From the NCBI GenBank assembly GCA_022570975.1, contig JACZYS010000024.1, positions 4,600 through 18,008 on the forward strand: a stretch of 13,409 nucleotides of DNA. The letters run 5' to 3'. The notes under the pieces were generated by a model. The model was given only the letters and a program-made list of their open reading frames with translations. It was not told the origin of the DNA and searched no databases. The stretch's first letter is position 1; each line of letters opens with the position of its first letter. Position numbers and translations under genes: made by a program. Shown in pieces: positions 12,904 through 13,409 of this stretch. Source of the stretch: Candidatus Zixiibacteriota bacterium. GTDB lineage: Bacteria; Zixibacteria; MSB-5A5; GN15; FEB-12.

Positions 12904-13409
12904 CTACTGCTCGGCTTTGAGCCTGAGTTGAGCCTGCTTGATATTGTTTTTGGTCTCAACCGAGTTTGGAAATTTACTTAAAACCTGGTTCCAGGAATCA
13001 ATCGCTTTCTGGTACTCTTTTTCCCTCATAAATCTTAAACCATCTATATACAGTTTCCAGATTTTTTTGTTCTTCTGGATTTCTTCAAGTGATGTACTAC
13101 TGACCGATTTAACATCCATCCTGCTCAGAAAATCCAACGCGGCCAAATTGTTGTTGTCAATCAGAAGAATGGCTCTGAACCTTTTGGAAGCTTCCGTATA
13201 TTGGCCAATTTGATAAAACCCAATAGCCTTGTTGAGTTGGTGGGCCAGATCAATTTCTTTGCCCAGCTTGCTTTTTGCAAGCTTGATTTTCTTGTTTTCA
13301 GGTTCCATTTCCAAAATCCGCAAATAGGCAGAAATAGCATCCAAGTATCTGTTCTCTTTTAATGCATCCTCGGCCAAGAATTCAAACCGTTTTACTTCCT
13401 CATTTCTGC
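12904..13409 (-). CDS. TPR protein, C-terminal part (N-terminus beyond the window edge)
   Basis: The frame is open to the right edge (codons reading RNEEVKRFEFLAEDALKEN before the first TTG), with no ATG in view, so the start is outside and only about 168 codons are seen. Three TPR-like units are visible: EDALKENRYLDAISAYLRILEMEP, AIGFYQIGQYTEASKRFRAIL, and LRFMREKEYQKAIDSWNQVLSKFP near the C-terminus, with a polar linker (SVSSTSLEEIQKNKKIWK) between the last two. Any N-terminal signal, receptor or catalytic domain would lie outside the window. It precedes the kinase/phosphatase gene by 37 bp in the same direction, so it is probably co-transcribed and may feed a signal into that module. The stop is at 12904-12906, after KAEQ. 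Confidence 0.75.
   Translation of the reverse strand, partial: RNEEVKRFEFLAEDALKENRYLDAISAYLRILEMEPENKKIKLAKSKLGKEIDLAHQLNKAIGFYQIGQYTEASKRFRAILLIDNNNLAALDFLSRMDVKSVSSTSLEEIQKNKKIWKLYIDGLRFMREKEYQKAIDSWNQVLSKFPNSVETKNNIKQAQLRLKAEQ

Noticed and set aside
1..13409. Mobile elements, CRISPR repeats, tRNA or rRNA genes
   Set aside because: No transposase, terminal inverted repeats, regularly spaced repeats or RNA-gene-like segments were found; the window is densely filled with co-directional genes.

Overview
The window carries thirteen protein genes, all on the minus strand and read right to left; two run off the window edges. The base composition is AT-rich (judged by eye). LapA/LapB-like proteins, a SPOR-domain protein and a Wza-like export protein point to a Gram-negative (diderm) bacterium. 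Gene style (TPR-rich proteins, an XrtA/PEP-CTERM-type deacetylase, RsbU-like phosphatases) is like that of Zixibacteria or other FCB-group or deltaproteobacterial-type lineages, but I cannot fix the phylum from sequence alone. I see no rRNA, tRNA, insertion sequence, CRISPR array or sign of recent transfer.

Region A, 13409-8799, is a signalling block. It holds the C-terminal part of a TPR protein, then a 680-aa membrane protein that joins an RsbW-type anti-sigma kinase domain, an extracytoplasmic sensor, a HAMP domain and a SpoIIE/PP2C phosphatase. Next come a STAS antagonist with an intact phospho-acceptor serine, a 94-aa basic protein with a TTG start and helix-turn-helix-like C-terminus, and a membrane diguanylate cyclase with intact GGDEF and I-site. 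This is a partner-switching module without a visible sigma factor, ending in a c-di-GMP output.

Region B, 8601-3310, is a compact exopolysaccharide operon behind a good sigma70-like promoter at 8675-8703. It encodes a Wza/OPX-like export protein, a Wzz/GumC-like chain-length protein lacking a fused kinase, a cytoplasmic TPR protein with an unrecognised N-terminal domain, a separate BY-type tyrosine kinase started by TTG, and an XrtA-locus-type polysaccharide deacetylase. The last three junctions all have 4-bp spacers. The simplest reading is that region A controls region B through protein phosphorylation and c-di-GMP; that is inference from adjacency.

Region C, 3189-1, is an envelope block: an exported protein of unknown function, LapA and LapB-like proteins overlapping by 8 bp, and a TPR-like, SPOR-domain periplasmic protein cut by the window start. 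The LapB-like protein lacks the C-terminal rubredoxin-type metal domain of the E. coli protein.

The points most worth a second look are the fused kinase/phosphatase with its STAS partner and basic 94-aa protein, a possible -1 slippage site (A9) that could fuse the last two, the TPR protein placed between chain-length protein and kinase, the truncated LapB, and several small inverted repeats at promoters or ribosome-binding sites.
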